DNA from: a virus
Strand: one strand, 5' to 3'
IMG/VR virus record: IMGVR_UViG_3300007963_000073
Span: 1-20,436 of that record
DNA length: 20,436 nt
In this document: positions 10,001-15,435 of the stretch, one piece after another
How the letters are laid out: every line of letters starts with the position of its first letter
Numbering within the stretch: position 1 is the stretch's first letter
The notes under the pieces: generated by a model
What the model was told of the DNA's origin: nothing
Database searches by the model: none
What the model saw: only the letters and a program-made list of their open reading frames with translations
Position numbers and translations under genes: made by a program

Positions 10001-13000
10001 CATGAACCGCATGATGAAGCATGCGGATACGCTGGGTAAGAGCATTAAAGAGGTAGATGTACACCTCCCCATACCAGCAGACACAACTAACCTGACCTCT
10101 CGGTACGCATTGTTCAAGAACAATCGCACCGGGACAGAGTTGGTCATTCGGGTCAGCAACCACTCAAAGGACATGGCCACGGCTATTGGTTCGTTCCCGT
10201 TTGTCTCCTTCAACAATGCGCATAAACAAGATATTGACTTTGCCGATATGGACAAAGCGGTCAGGATGCTTGCTGAGGGTAAAGCGGAAGGAACGAACGC
10301 CTTGGAGTTTTACATCCTTCACAGGCTTGGTGATGTCTTAGCCCCGCTGACGGATAAGCAACTAGACAGACTCGGTGACTACGCTAATTTCAAACGCGCA
10401 ATCCAGAGAGTTAAGCCCGATCTTTTCAAGCGTCTTGTCGCGATAGAGACAAGACAAGACCTCAACTCAGCAGCCGTCATCAATGACGACAATGCCATGT
10501 TCGCACTGGGACCTCCGGTGGAACGAAATGAGGTGCAGGAAGGTCTTGTTCGCGAACTGACTCATACCAAGAATCGCACCCTCTTTGAGCATCTAGAAGA
10601 GTCCCGTCTAAGCCGTTGGGATTGGCTGGTGCAAGGGATGATTGATACCTACCGCCCAATTGCAAAGTTGGAGAAGTTCGGCGCGAATACGGCTCAACGT
10701 GCGTGGCAGATGATGCACCTGTCCGAAAACACTCATGGGCTACTGAGCGCTGTTCTCAATTACGGAACACCAAAAGAGGTTACTAGGGACGGCAAATTTG
10801 ATTGGTACGACATAGACCGTGATCAGCAAGGACTGGTTGAGGTTCTGCGTGATCTGGGCGGTGGTAATGAAGTCGATAACTTCCTCGCATGGGTTGCTAT
10901 GAACCGTGCAGACACCCTGATGAAAGAGGGTAGGGAGAAGCACTTCACAGAACAGCAAATCCGTGAGGGCATGAAACTGAATCGTGGCCGTATGGAAGAT
11001 GGCCGCAATCGGGCTACCGCCTACATGAGGGCTATGCGTGGCTTATCCACTATTCAGAAGAGCATGCTGGATATGGCTGAGAAAGCGGGAGTCATTGATC
11101 CCGAACTTCGTAAGACCTTGCAGACAGACTTCTACGTTCCCTTCTACCGTGAGTTTGATCACAAGGACAAAGAGAACATCCGGGGACCGTCTCCAACCTA
11201 CGACTTCGTGAACATGAAGAACACGATCAAGAAGTTGCAAGGTTCGGAACTAGGTGTCCATGACATCCTGCACAACATGGTGATGAACTGGACCGCTTTA
11301 ATGAGTGCCAGCATGAAGAACCGTGCCGGAAGAGAAGCCATGGAAGCAGCAGTCGATGCGGGTGTTGCAACAAAGATTGAAGACGATCAGGACGCTGCGC
11401 AGATGGCGTTCGCAAAACGGCATGCCAGAAAGAGCAAATATGACAATTACGTCTATGTAATGGAGGAAGGGAAAAAGGTCTGGTACAACGTACATGACCC
11501 GCTGGTCTTGAATGCACTGGCATCTCTAACTTCTGGAACGCTGAACACCAGTTGGATCAGGCCGTTCCAGACGACCAAGCGTGTATTTACATTAGGCACC
11601 ACGTTATCCCCAGCGTTCAGGATAAGAAACCTTATTCGTGACGCAGTCAACTCAATTGCTGTAGGCAAACTCAATTACAACATCTTCGGAAACGTTGCCA
11701 GTGGGTACAGGGCAATGGCAAAAGGCAGTGTTGTTGAGTCTTCTATGCTCTCTGGTGGTGGCGGATTCTCGTTTGGCTTTCTGAATGATGACCCATCAGC
11801 AATAAGAAGGCTGGTTAAAGCGGGTGTAAAAGAGTCCCGCATTCTCGACACCACAAAAAAGGCCACAGGATTCCTCAGAGAGGGCTTCCAGTGGTATCAG
11901 GATGTTGGCAACAAGATTGAGAATGCTAACCGTGCTGCTTTGTATATGCAGCGCCGAGGAGAGGTGGGACATCTGCAAGCATCGTTTGAAGCGAGAGACT
12001 TGCTTAACTTCTCCAGCCATGGAAGGTTTGCCTTTGCGCAACTTCTAACGGCGTGGACCCCTTTTCTCAACGCACGCCTCATGGGTCTCGACAAGTTAGG
12101 CCGAGCCATGACCGGGGAAGAGCGTGGCCGCATGGTCACAGTGACGGGAGCGCTAGTCCTCGCCAGTATCGGGTACATGCTCTCCATGGAGGGTGATCCA
12201 GATTACGAAGAGTTAGAAGACTGGGTCAAAGATACCTACTGGCCCATCAAACTGCCCGGTGGGGACACTTTCTTTTTCCTGCCCAAGCCATTTGAAATGG
12301 GCGCGGTAACCAGTATCGCAGAGGCTATTACCAAGAACTTCATAGATAGCACTGGGGTACATGCGCCATACACGGCTGCCCGTATCAGAAAGATATTGAT
12401 GGCTCAGTTGGCATTTGATCCTAGACCCCAGTTGCTCCGACCAATCATTGAGGTCGGGACCAACAAGGATGCTTTCCTTGATCGACGCATTGAGTCACTT
12501 AGTTGGGACATGCAGAAGGTTCCGAAGACTCAACGTAAACGGGCATACACGTCAGAGATTGCTGTCTCAGCAAGCGAACTGATGGGGGTCTTAATGCCAG
12601 ACTGGATGGAAGATACAGATGTTCATCTTTCCCCTGTTCAGATCGACCACCTTATTAAAGGTTATCTGGGCTGGGCTGGTGCGAACGTTGTTGCTTCTGC
12701 GGACTACTTGCTCCGTGAGCAGGTCAAACCAGCCATTACGGGACGTGAGCCTGCTCCACGGGCTTCAAAGCGGATTGACGAGATGGATTGGGTTGGACCA
12801 ATTCCATTCCCCCTAAAGTCCTTTGTCTCATCTAGCCCTCGTAGAAACACGATTTACCTGACTCGCCTGTATGAGCAAATGGAAGAGGTGAAGAAGTACT
12901 ACGCCGAATACGTCCATTACCGTGAGCATGGCATGACCGATGAAATGATGGAGGTCGTGGCGCAGAGAGGGGACCTTCTGAAGTGGCGTAAGACTTACAA

Positions 13001-13196
13001 CACAGTCCAGACCCAACTTGGAAGGATTTCTAAACGTGTTCGTCAGATCGAAAGAGATCAGGAGATGACACCCGATGAGAAGCGCAAAGAAATTGATCGC
13101 CTCACAGAGATGCGAGGCGCGCTTGCGAAGCGGGTAGTAGAAGCACGAGCGAAATACGATTCAGCAGATAACCCATCACTGTACAAAACTCTATGA
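4023..13196 (+). CDS. Giant polyvalent internal virion protein (gp16 position) with ART-like and metallopeptidase-like domains
   Basis: One uninterrupted 3057-residue ORF. Visible parts in order: duplicated LSVFDLFG motif (residues 7-14 and 26-33); Gly/Ala-rich possibly membrane-active stretch (about 150-190); charged coiled coil (550-610); SAP/HeH-like helix pair (about 640-672, LTTNELRKVVDKYNIPV); an unknown domain (860-1125); linker KAPDQGAFSL (1152-1161); short helix; linker APDQGAFSL (1199-1207); an ART-like or unknown domain (1212-1335, HYS and YQAKIPFARLYD motifs); GAFAL (1341-1345); ADP-ribosyltransferase-like PolyVal domain (1347-1715, HHGTPGTW, GAQAFGWGIYFA, KYYDGVSR); FWSL (1716-1719); metallopeptidase-like domain (HEVGVH at 1805-1810, downstream EEV); AMFAL (2158-2162); a long helical C-terminal region resembling large-polyvalent-protein domains, with a hydrophobic segment near 2700 and a terminal coiled coil. 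I infer that it is ejected with DNA. No lytic transglycosylase motif was seen. The start has a weak Shine-Dalgarno. Confidence 0.85.
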   Translation: MASENNLSVFDLFGSSPQPQQSSETLSVFDLFGQPAAEQEPDYESSGYLSDLLHAGGSGLERTTASLQAVSMLAGGPDMADNIAEYYRNSTQPEYMDAFNQRLAAASTRWDNAEGWWESLGALGGGAYQILRDPKALSYSIVENAANFLPSLGTGIAGAKVGTMIAPGAGSGVGFLTGMSAGTIATELGHKTLELAREFGADVTDADSLRSVFADSDFRAEAAKQGLTKGAAIALVDALSFKLAGRVVTAPGRELNKKVEKELMDAGADIADPASVAKAYARPDVAEKIAAHTEKYIAKSNRLTPKIGRGAAALGLESTGEGFGELSGEFLASGEVKPIDALHEAFAGMGQSAAQIGISKSLSAGKKQTQKLLQEARKAQVDKVAQGKDSQIDPGALNEALRQRLDDVDTVLERQEGLAPIEVAEMEREVGRVDATTPLESVVSALPDLPNYETYKGRLQGAVRELEGDSLVMYAPLTKEEQAAMQAGGGLKRAVVASIAEEGVTPGANQSVARVSVPTENVLLKANWSRGQLMISPDNVALAPLVSPQQAVQETEAAQDLGPALEQEQARLQRVQAQAALEEQAELGTAEGRAERAEKAPTVSAKRAATIRRESRDFLKRLPADKLITGKGRVKGDPRKLTTNELRKVVDKYNIPVERNLSQSELQDVVLSYKRALAKPTGPSINKVLRPKGYRLSRVFNKETDAHEIHLVPVKNKPRLANPVLTASSVDQISIPNYIDLIDDRLAETGVTRSDTARVATQLQDAKAERKEEGRRVAQAAREQAAAEKKGKPTIKEAVKQAEEQFVTRNKSGVRIDEAGLQNFADSLQEKEFWTKRLTKEFDAYVERLRREQALSQAPVMPIGPLKGRRTVFFEAVPDTSLPEYEPIRQLGYVQRENFTNRAAKLLQTRNGTDALLGKIANIYVKQKPGVGGYEKTVNPNILMTLSPKSDTNQIADVYSWAVQYIFRQAAVPWAIPDNSLDVDSDAVTVGAHFKFKGKIGGASEALFYKELRESLGVDSGYTKISPTDIIVLNFDLDKSKFARRIGRFNGKASKKFGFQTEWFTSRGEYHEANWNEDPYGESIRDKIREAGFSDLLPFLDSRFAAFNKLAAEYGVKVPEEKATQEDGRPSRPRSDRGAREPPLDAETSPTKAPDQGAFSLESQIRKIEAQIAELDPESESGLIQELIFQRNFLLEEEAPDQGAFSLAPEVKSDEVVLVHYSQQKNLTKTDPSYHGTGYQGAEKKRKESFPDTYVDRTYFGFLDYRREGGLGPNQYQAKIPFARLYDFARDPDGLNTATTFDRVNRYEQAIKNAGYAGYYVKTGRGTVAAVFEEIELEAPGAFALLHHGTPGTWASGVPDLNFLGSGEGAQAFGWGIYFAQRKGVAEDYWTTLSPKQYFVDGKPYDVTNQKDRISASYARNEERGILQLKQEFLDDSFNQGDELQAEIDPIRRFLLDPDNLEEFNRLVAEREKVADKRDRTLEQFDEAKNTEEALKALGRDADDLHNAILDVVAPNLSTLGYLAELEFSSQEAAKQTAKTDQDYLNRARKDRSLIGKITTEQGGNVYTVELDDSVIDNLLDWDAPFSKQPPKVKAALVELTRKAVGLSEAKEYFAIEDKDWGALTPLQKQGYVDEISENLSLSVKNNDTGATLYRALEQILQSKKNASLALNSLDVPGLKYYDGVSRRAKKGTHNIVLWDQDTLNTLEVPIPDKTFWSLEQKPALSGLSTSKAREVLQKQFGPVVDKLESEGILEIVRSVEQVPQELITGDAALRVRAVYDKRTSKTYLITSRLNEGNVGKILLHEVGVHYGLRRMLGDRSYAELILDINNQKDGALKPYFDYVREAYGSRLQNESSDAFVEEVIARIAEDTSEQTLSIRGQIWVAVRAFLNRLFGTNFKITDREIGYIIRGGSGFVSDLLRQKGSLKTAADQGYTPPYMLLNDSPAFGQRTIGFPEYTQPIRDFTARHIQYRVANPDGTKLPSKEEAQLRKNMNRMMKHADTLGKSIKEVDVHLPIPADTTNLTSRYALFKNNRTGTELVIRVSNHSKDMATAIGSFPFVSFNNAHKQDIDFADMDKAVRMLAEGKAEGTNALEFYILHRLGDVLAPLTDKQLDRLGDYANFKRAIQRVKPDLFKRLVAIETRQDLNSAAVINDDNAMFALGPPVERNEVQEGLVRELTHTKNRTLFEHLEESRLSRWDWLVQGMIDTYRPIAKLEKFGANTAQRAWQMMHLSENTHGLLSAVLNYGTPKEVTRDGKFDWYDIDRDQQGLVEVLRDLGGGNEVDNFLAWVAMNRADTLMKEGREKHFTEQQIREGMKLNRGRMEDGRNRATAYMRAMRGLSTIQKSMLDMAEKAGVIDPELRKTLQTDFYVPFYREFDHKDKENIRGPSPTYDFVNMKNTIKKLQGSELGVHDILHNMVMNWTALMSASMKNRAGREAMEAAVDAGVATKIEDDQDAAQMAFAKRHARKSKYDNYVYVMEEGKKVWYNVHDPLVLNALASLTSGTLNTSWIRPFQTTKRVFTLGTTLSPAFRIRNLIRDAVNSIAVGKLNYNIFGNVASGYRAMAKGSVVESSMLSGGGGFSFGFLNDDPSAIRRLVKAGVKESRILDTTKKATGFLREGFQWYQDVGNKIENANRAALYMQRRGEVGHLQASFEARDLLNFSSHGRFAFAQLLTAWTPFLNARLMGLDKLGRAMTGEERGRMVTVTGALVLASIGYMLSMEGDPDYEELEDWVKDTYWPIKLPGGDTFFFLPKPFEMGAVTSIAEAITKNFIDSTGVHAPYTAARIRKILMAQLAFDPRPQLLRPIIEVGTNKDAFLDRRIESLSWDMQKVPKTQRKRAYTSEIAVSASELMGVLMPDWMEDTDVHLSPVQIDHLIKGYLGWAGANVVASADYLLREQVKPAITGREPAPRASKRIDEMDWVGPIPFPLKSFVSSSPRRNTIYLTRLYEQMEEVKKYYAEYVHYREHGMTDEMMEVVAQRGDLLKWRKTYNTVQTQLGRISKRVRQIERDQEMTPDEKRKEIDRLTEMRGALAKRVVEARAKYDSADNPSLYKTL
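7476..7504 (+). terminator. Terminator-like hairpin inside the giant ORF, copy 1
   Basis: AAAGCCCCC, loop GATCA, GGGGGCTTT form a 9-bp perfect stem followed by a T-rich run (TTTTTCTTT). This is the textbook shape of an intrinsic terminator on the plus strand, yet it is read in frame as KAPDQGAFSL (residues 1152-1161) in the giant protein. It sits exactly between the domain that ends near residue 1125 and a short helical module. Whether it stops RNA polymerase here is unknown; late phage transcripts must pass it to express the rest of the gene. Confidence 0.6.
7477..7644 (+). repeat. 30-bp direct repeat pair carrying the hairpin and FSL linker
   Basis: Positions 7477-7506 and 7615-7644 are identical over 30 bases, from AAGCCCCC to CTTTAG. 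The flanks differ on both sides, and the 46-codon spacing keeps the frame. The repeat encodes the linker APDQGAFSL in both places, so a linker-plus-hairpin cassette seems to have been duplicated around a short 37-residue helical module. Confidence 0.85.
7615..7642 (+). terminator. Terminator-like hairpin inside the giant ORF, copy 2
   Basis: AAGCCCCC, loop GATCA, GGGGGCTT form an 8-bp stem followed by TTTTTCTTT. The 30 bases from 7615 to 7644 are identical to 7477-7506, 138 bases (46 codons) upstream, so the same frame and the same peptide APDQGAFSL are encoded (residues 1199-1207). It lies just before the ART-like or unknown domain that starts near residue 1212. Confidence 0.6.
9185..9213 (+). 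terminator. Terminator-like hairpin inside the giant ORF, third and unrelated copy
   Basis: AAAGCCCGC, loop CTTGA, GCGGGCTTT form a 9-bp perfect stem, followed by the partly T-rich CTACTTCT. The sequence differs from the two upstream hairpins but has the same design. It is read in frame as QKPALSGLS (residues 1721-1729), directly after the ADP-ribosyltransferase-like domain and before the metallopeptidase-like domain. The weaker T-tract makes terminator activity less certain than for the other two. Confidence 0.45.
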
Positions 13197-13552
13197 AAAA
13201 GTTGTTCTTAATAAGCCTTTGTATCTTTGCGACCACTGGTTGTACTACCATAGCGAAAACATCGACAACCGCTGCCACTACAGCAGTAGGAGCGGTTGCA
13301 GCAGGCCCAGTCGGAGCAGTTGTAGGAGCGGCAGTAGGCGATCTGGCTGGCGAAATTATTGTTGAGCCGATATTGGAATTCAACAAGAAGAAAGTCGTAG
13401 TTGAGCAGAAGGTTGACTCCATATGGGGGTTGCTTGCGCGACTGGGAGAACAGGCGGCTTGGTTGATAGGAGCCATTATTCTCTTACCGATGTTGATCCC
13501 TCTGCTAGTGGGATACATCATTCCCTCGCCTCGCGAAAAACGCAGAAAGTGA
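13193..13552 (+). CDS. Lipoprotein-like membrane protein, possible lysis or envelope role
   Basis: This 119-residue protein begins with a short basic-hydrophobic signal (MKKLFLISLCIFATTGC). Its C17 could be a lipidated cysteine, although the -3 position is Thr, so the lipobox is imperfect. Residues 31-53 form a glycine/alanine-rich, glycine-zipper-like hydrophobic stretch. Residues 88-110 (AAWLIGAIILLPMLIPLLVGYII) form a clear transmembrane helix, followed by a basic tail (PSPREKRRK). It starts by an ATGA overlap with the giant ORF. In T7-like phages a holin and spanins lie just after the ejected-core and fibre genes, so a lysis role is possible. No family match is recognised and the topology is not that of a classic Rz/Rz1 pair. 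A superinfection-exclusion or membrane-anchor protein is the other option. Confidence 0.7.
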   Translation: MKKLFLISLCIFATTGCTTIAKTSTTAATTAVGAVAAGPVGAVVGAAVGDLAGEIIVEPILEFNKKKVVVEQKVDSIWGLLARLGEQAAWLIGAIILLPMLIPLLVGYIIPSPREKRRK

Positions 13553-13848
13553 ACTGTACACATTCGATTGTTCGAGTTTCATGGATTGATGCAGACAACG
13601 TATCTGGGTGGCAAGAATTCAAAGAAGAGCCCCCTTGGATTATTCACACTATCGGGTACCTAGTTTCTTCAGGCAAAAAGAAAACAGATTTTGTTGTCTT
13701 GGCGGACTCACACTTGCCGGACACAGACCAGTGGGGAGGACTCAACAGAATTCCGATGGGGATGGTCTTGAGCATCGACATCCTTCTTGAGTCAGTTCCC
13801 TGCGGTCGAAAATATGAAAATACTCGTAATTCCCGACACACAGATTAA
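13549..13848 (+). CDS. Small conserved-type phage protein of unknown function
   Basis: I start this gene at GTG 13549, which overlaps the previous TGA by 4 bases, giving 99 residues. The frame is open further upstream, but that part only shadows the membrane-protein gene. The sequence (IVRVSWIDADNVSGW, then IIHTIGYLVSSGKKKTDFVVLADSH, then RIPMGMVLSIDIL) follows a pattern I associate with short beta-rich hypothetical proteins near terminase and lysis genes of many tailed phages: a VxWxDA start, a TxGYL motif and a final IPxxxVxxI stretch. No catalytic residues are evident. Its 3' end overlaps the start of the phosphoesterase gene by 35 bases, an unusually long overlap. Confidence 0.65.
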   Translation: MNCTHSIVRVSWIDADNVSGWQEFKEEPPWIIHTIGYLVSSGKKKTDFVVLADSHLPDTDQWGGLNRIPMGMVLSIDILLESVPCGRKYENTRNSRHTD

Positions 13849-14593
13849 ACCCGGCGTTCCTATCGTCCAGATGAAATGGGCGGCAAGGGCCATCAGAGAC
13901 TACCTAGGTGAGGGTGACTACGTCGTCCACCTCGGGGACCATTGGGACTTCCCCTCCCTAAGTTCCTACTCCAGCAGGAGAGAGATCGAAGGCCAGCGGG
14001 TCATTGAAGATATCGAGGCTGGGAACAAGGCAATGGACTTGTTCTGGAAAACCTTAAAGCCCATGAAAAGCCGCCCCGAGTTTCATCTGCACGGGGGTAA
14101 TCACGAACACAGGCTAGTCAGGTATGTGAACGATCATCCCGTTCTCGATGGAGTGCTGTCTGAGGATGCACTCAACAGGGATGGCTGGAAATTTCATCCG
14201 TTTAAAACAGTGAATGCCATTGGCGGAGTTCACTTTACTCATTACTTTTATGCTCCCTACACAGGTCGAGCATACGGCGGCACAGCGGAGAACATTCTTC
14301 GCAACGTAGGTCTGTCTTATTGCCAAGGTCATAGGCAAGGGAAACTCGTAGCCGCCAGAGCGCTTCCAACAGGTCAGGTGCAAAGAGCGCTGATTTGCGG
14401 AAGTTGCTACCTCCACAAGGAGGGGTACCTCGGGCCGCAGGCCAAGGAATCATGGCACGGAGTTGTAGTTTTGAATGGCGTAGAAGATGGAGACTACGAC
14501 ATGATGGAACTAAGCCTCAAATACCTCTGCCGGAAATACGAAAAAATTGAATTACGGGATTACCTCGCAAAGGAGGGAATCGACCATGACTGA
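13814..14593 (+). CDS. Calcineurin-like metallophosphoesterase
   Basis: I start the 259-residue protein at ATG 13814 (MKILVIPDTQ) rather than at 13787, because the metallophosphoesterase fold begins exactly there. The metal-binding motifs are in order: D8-T-Q10, G41-D42-H-W-D45, G95-N96-H97-E98, H140 in GVHFTH and G172-H173-R-Q. This is the standard two-metal phosphoesterase set, except that the first motif has DxQ and the last GHxQ in place of DxH and GHxH. Such proteins hydrolyse phosphomonoesters or phosphodiesters; the phage substrate is unknown, and DNA or nucleotide processing is a guess. The start overlaps the preceding gene by 35 bases. The end overlaps the next gene by 8 bases, with AAAGGAGG inside its 3' end serving as that gene's ribosome site. 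Confidence 0.88.
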   Translation: MKILVIPDTQIKPGVPIVQMKWAARAIRDYLGEGDYVVHLGDHWDFPSLSSYSSRREIEGQRVIEDIEAGNKAMDLFWKTLKPMKSRPEFHLHGGNHEHRLVRYVNDHPVLDGVLSEDALNRDGWKFHPFKTVNAIGGVHFTHYFYAPYTGRAYGGTAENILRNVGLSYCQGHRQGKLVAARALPTGQVQRALICGSCYLHKEGYLGPQAKESWHGVVVLNGVEDGDYDMMELSLKYLCRKYEKIELRDYLAKEGIDHD

Positions 14594-14825
14594 AGAATAT
14601 TACATCTCACCGGAGCCAAATATGCGTTTACCAACACAGCGTCGAATTAGCAACCCCGAGTTTCAAGCCGCGCTTGTTGGTGCAAAAAGCATGCGGTCGA
14701 AACTCGCGGCTTGTTACGCGATGCTGAGTCAGCAAGGCGCATTCTCAGACTCTGGGCCAGACGTATGGGAACTTCGACAAGAAGTTGAGTCGCATTTACC
14801 TGAAGAACTTCAGGAGAGCATATGA
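14586..14825 (+). CDS. Small protein of unknown function
   Basis: The 79-residue acidic protein starts at ATG 14586, where a good Shine-Dalgarno (AAAGGAGG) lies about 10 bases upstream; an upstream in-frame ATG at 14547 lacks one. The sequence is helical in its second half (EFQAALVGAKSMRSKLAACYAMLSQQG and DVWELRQEVESHLPEEL) with no known motif that I recognise. It overlaps the phosphoesterase stop by 8 bases and the following DUF5681-type gene by ATGA. Context suggests a late small protein co-expressed with packaging-associated functions, but that is inference. Confidence 0.65.
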   Translation: MTEEYYISPEPNMRLPTQRRISNPEFQAALVGAKSMRSKLAACYAMLSQQGAFSDSGPDVWELRQEVESHLPEELQESI

Positions 14826-15142
14826 GCGAAGCAAAAGTAAAAGTACGAGGGAGGCCGTTCGTCAAGGGCGACCCCAGAATTAACCGAAAGGGTAAGCCAG
14901 TAGGTGCCCGCAGCAGGTTCTCAAAAGCATTTGTGGACGCCATGCTGGCTGACTTCGAGGAGCATGGCACAGACATCGTGACCAAGGTCCGAACTGAGGA
15001 CCCCTCTACATATATCAGGATTGCTGCCGCCTTGATCCCTGCCAAGTCTGAGCAGGAGATTGAGGTCAAGGACACGTCTCAGGAGAAGGTCTCAGAGATC
15101 GACTGGGATGTGATTACCGGAGGTAAAGCAGTAGAGAAGTGA
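14822..15142 (+). CDS. DUF5681-type protein, terminase-small-subunit-associated
   Basis: The 106-residue protein has the typical start of DUF5681 proteins: a GRPFVKGDPRINRKGKPVGA segment (residues 9-28), followed by RSRFSKAFVDAMLADFEEHG and an EDPSTYIRIAAALIPAK stretch. The C-terminal 35 residues are acidic. Family members are often encoded next to phage terminase genes and are sometimes annotated as small terminase subunits, though a biochemical role is not settled. Here it is the last gene of the plus-strand operon. Its stop codon forms the first bases of the terminator stem, and no large terminase follows; that gene must lie outside the window. The start overlaps the upstream stop by ATGA. 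Confidence 0.75.
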   Translation: MSEAKVKVRGRPFVKGDPRINRKGKPVGARSRFSKAFVDAMLADFEEHGTDIVTKVRTEDPSTYIRIAAALIPAKSEQEIEVKDTSQEKVSEIDWDVITGGKAVEK

Positions 15143-15203
15143 GGGAGGCGGGCAACCACCTGCGAGGGAAAAGTTGCCGCTTAAATTGCCCCCCTCATTT
15201 TTT
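15140..15203 (+). terminator. Intrinsic terminator ending the late operon
   Basis: TGAGGG (15140-15145) and GGGCAA (15150-15155) pair with TTGCCC (15186-15191) and CCCTCA (15192-15197), leaving a 4-base bulge on the 5' side. TTTTTT follows at 15198-15203. An alternative inner stem, GGCAAC/GTTGCC, is also possible. The stem begins on the stop codon of the last gene. It faces the minus-strand integrase operon and marks the boundary of the attachment region. Confidence 0.7.
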
Positions 15204-15356
15204 AGTGTAGCGTCAGTGTAGTGAAAACTTTCACCCGTAGTCGCCTTTGTCAAACGTTCTTTACCTTTTTAAAAAACACGTCAAATTCACTAACCGAAAT
15301 TGAACCCCTCGAAAGAAGTGAAAAGAAACGACAAAACAATCGGTTAGGTACGACAA
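15204..15356. repeat. Candidate integrase/excisionase arm-site repeats beside attP
   Basis: This gene-free stretch contains: AGTGTAG twice, 11 bp apart (15204-15210, 15215-15221); a GTGAAA-AC-TTTCAC dyad (15221-15234); a TTTTTAAAAA palindrome (15266-15275); an 8-bp inverted repeat CTAACCGA / TCGGTTAG (15290-15297, 15340-15347); and ACGACAA twice, 22 bp apart (15328-15334, 15350-15356). Spacings of one and two helical turns, and placement between the late terminator and the att core, fit arm-type binding sites of a tyrosine integrase and its excisionase. Binding is inferred, not shown. Confidence 0.45.
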
Positions 15357-15369
15357 GGCAGGAACGAAC

Positions 15370-15416
15370 TGGCTCCCCGGGCTGGACTCGAACCAGCGAC
15401 ATATGGATTAACAGTC
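15370..15416 (-). other. attP: attP core: 3' half of a tRNA-Asn(GUU) gene
   Basis: Read on the minus strand, these 47 bases start at GACTGTTAATCC (anticodon loop with GTT). They continue through a variable loop and an intact T arm (CTGG TTCGAGT CCAG) to an acceptor strand ending GGGGAGCCA. The 5' half (acceptor 5' strand, D arm, 5' side of the anticodon stem) is absent, so this is not a working tRNA gene. It is the identity segment that a tRNA-Asn-targeting integrase uses to restore the host gene. It lies 20 bp from the 3' end of the integrase gene, and phage genes flank it on both sides. Confidence 0.82.
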
Positions 15417-15435
15417 TAAGTTCCATTTTTTAATA

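Noticed and set aside
13423-13548. Upstream extension of the small 99-residue protein to an ATG at 13423
   Set aside because: That part overlaps the membrane-protein gene in another frame and has no family look; the GTG at 13549 overlaps the upstream stop and precedes the recognisable part.
15370-15416. Complete tRNA-Asn gene
   Set aside because: Only the 3' half from the anticodon loop onward is present; the 5' acceptor strand and D arm are missing, as expected for attP.
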